IMG/VR virus record: IMGVR_UViG_3300025652_000581
Coordinates: 1 to 23,083 of that record
DNA from: a virus
Direction: 5' to 3' (one strand)
Length of the DNA stretch: 23,083 nt
A program made the position numbers and the translations under genes. Within the stretch, counting starts at the first letter, position 1. Every line of letters starts with the position of its first letter. The notes under the pieces were generated by a model. That model did no database searches, was not told where the DNA came from, and was given only the letters and a program-made list of their open reading frames with translations. Positions 22,671 through 23,083 of the stretch are shown piece after piece.

Positions 22671-23083
22671 CATCATCAACAACAGGTTACTTGCAAGTGG
22701 TCAGTTGCGTAATGGTGCTGTCGGGTACGCAACAGTAGGACGTGTGGTAATCGATGATGCCCTAGATGGCGGTAAGATAACAACAGCACAGTTTGTTGCC
22801 TACGAAGCGGCTTTAGACAAAGTGGTTGCACACGACTACGCTACAGCACAAGATGCCAAACAGTTGTTCACGCAAGAGCACACAGCGGCAATGAACCAGC
22901 TGACACTTGCTGTTGACCTACTAACATCAGCAACATCTATATTGGCTACAGCGACATCAGTATCCGCAGTCGCGGCTGAAGCTGACACGAAGCCAGAACA
23001 AGTGGCACTCCAAGAGATGATCCAGACAGACGAGTATTCCATACAGGCGTCTGAAGTTGCTACATACAATGATGCAGTTGATA
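22543..23083 (+). CDS. Sec-secreted protein, 3' end beyond the window
   Basis: An open frame with no stop from ATG 22543 to the window edge (180 codons). GGAGAAG at 22527-22533 is a good ribosome-binding site. The protein starts with a textbook Sec signal: lysines at 2, 3, 5 and 7, a Leu/Val/Ala core, and cleavage after 'SAVLA' (residue 25). The mature part is Ala/Thr-rich and helical with repeated 'LLTSATSILATATSVSAVAAEADT' type segments and an apparent helical-bundle pattern. It overlaps the upstream secreted protein by 128 bases in another frame. It is likely co-expressed with that protein and acts in the same compartment. Function unknown. Confidence 0.7.
   Translation, partial: MKKQKQKLLLSVTAALLVSGSAVLAEYSQTGSQKITELKGTIDIINNRLLASGQLRNGAVGYATVGRVVIDDALDGGKITTAQFVAYEAALDKVVAHDYATAQDAKQLFTQEHTAAMNQLTLAVDLLTSATSILATATSVSAVAAEADTKPEQVALQEMIQTDEYSIQASEVATYNDAVD

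Noticed and set aside
1-23083. CRISPR array, tRNA, integrase, attachment site or IS element
   Set aside because: No regularly spaced direct repeats, cloverleaf patterns, recombinase motifs or terminal inverted repeats were seen on reading through both strands.

Overview
The window is one strand-coherent stretch (every supported gene is on +) of a tailed double-stranded DNA phage genome, almost certainly a short-tailed (podovirus-like) phage. The evidence is a P22 gp10-type tail stabilization protein, three consecutive ejection-type internal virion proteins, a terminase/portal/scaffold/capsid block, a gp4/gp6-like head-tail adaptor and a large set of tail-fibre genes. No sheath, tape-measure or baseplate genes are seen. 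The fibre families (GYIG N-termini, 'DYEEGTWTP' and 'FEHRSYGDEL' type segments) are ones I associate with marine phages, so a marine bacterial host is likely. The sequence does not identify the host. No tRNA, integrase, CRISPR array or IS element is visible.

Layout. (1) 93-8670: tail-collar fibre, gp10-like hub protein, a 93-aa protein, then three ejection-type proteins, the last (1145 aa) carrying a C-terminal HEXXH metallopeptidase motif. The block ends at a hairpin terminator (8679-8706). (2) 8718-15278: an unknown 114-aa protein whose end overlaps terS out of frame, terS, terL, portal, a 92-aa protein, an acidic scaffold and an SU10-family major capsid protein, ended by a strong terminator at 15311-15369. 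(3) 15389-16313: a small conserved protein and the head-tail adaptor. (4) 16319-21462: a fibre cluster with an Ala-rich repeat fibre, a small beta protein, a fibre with an S74 self-cleaving chaperone, a second GYIG fibre, a 104-aa companion, a carbohydrate-binding-like fibre and two tiny accessory genes. (5) 21462-23083: four genes, each overlapping the previous one and each starting with a membrane or export signal: a TM/coiled-coil protein, a lipoprotein, a Sec-secreted cysteine protein, and a second Sec-secreted protein that runs off the window.

How it fits together. TerS/TerL pump DNA through the portal into a shell built from the capsid protein on the scaffold. The adaptor and gp10-like protein close the portal and extend the tail. 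The ejection proteins are carried inside and enter the cell envelope at infection. The fibres bind the host surface. The last block probably holds part of the lysis or envelope machinery, though no endolysin is in view.

Most notable: the gp10/ejection module lies upstream of terminase, unlike P22; an ejection protein carries a putative zinc protease; the export cassette has long out-of-frame overlaps; and the whole window shows near-complete absence of the short palindromes CCGG, CCWGG, GGWCC and GCWGC, including a context-dependent choice of alanine codons. That pattern looks like evasion of host restriction.
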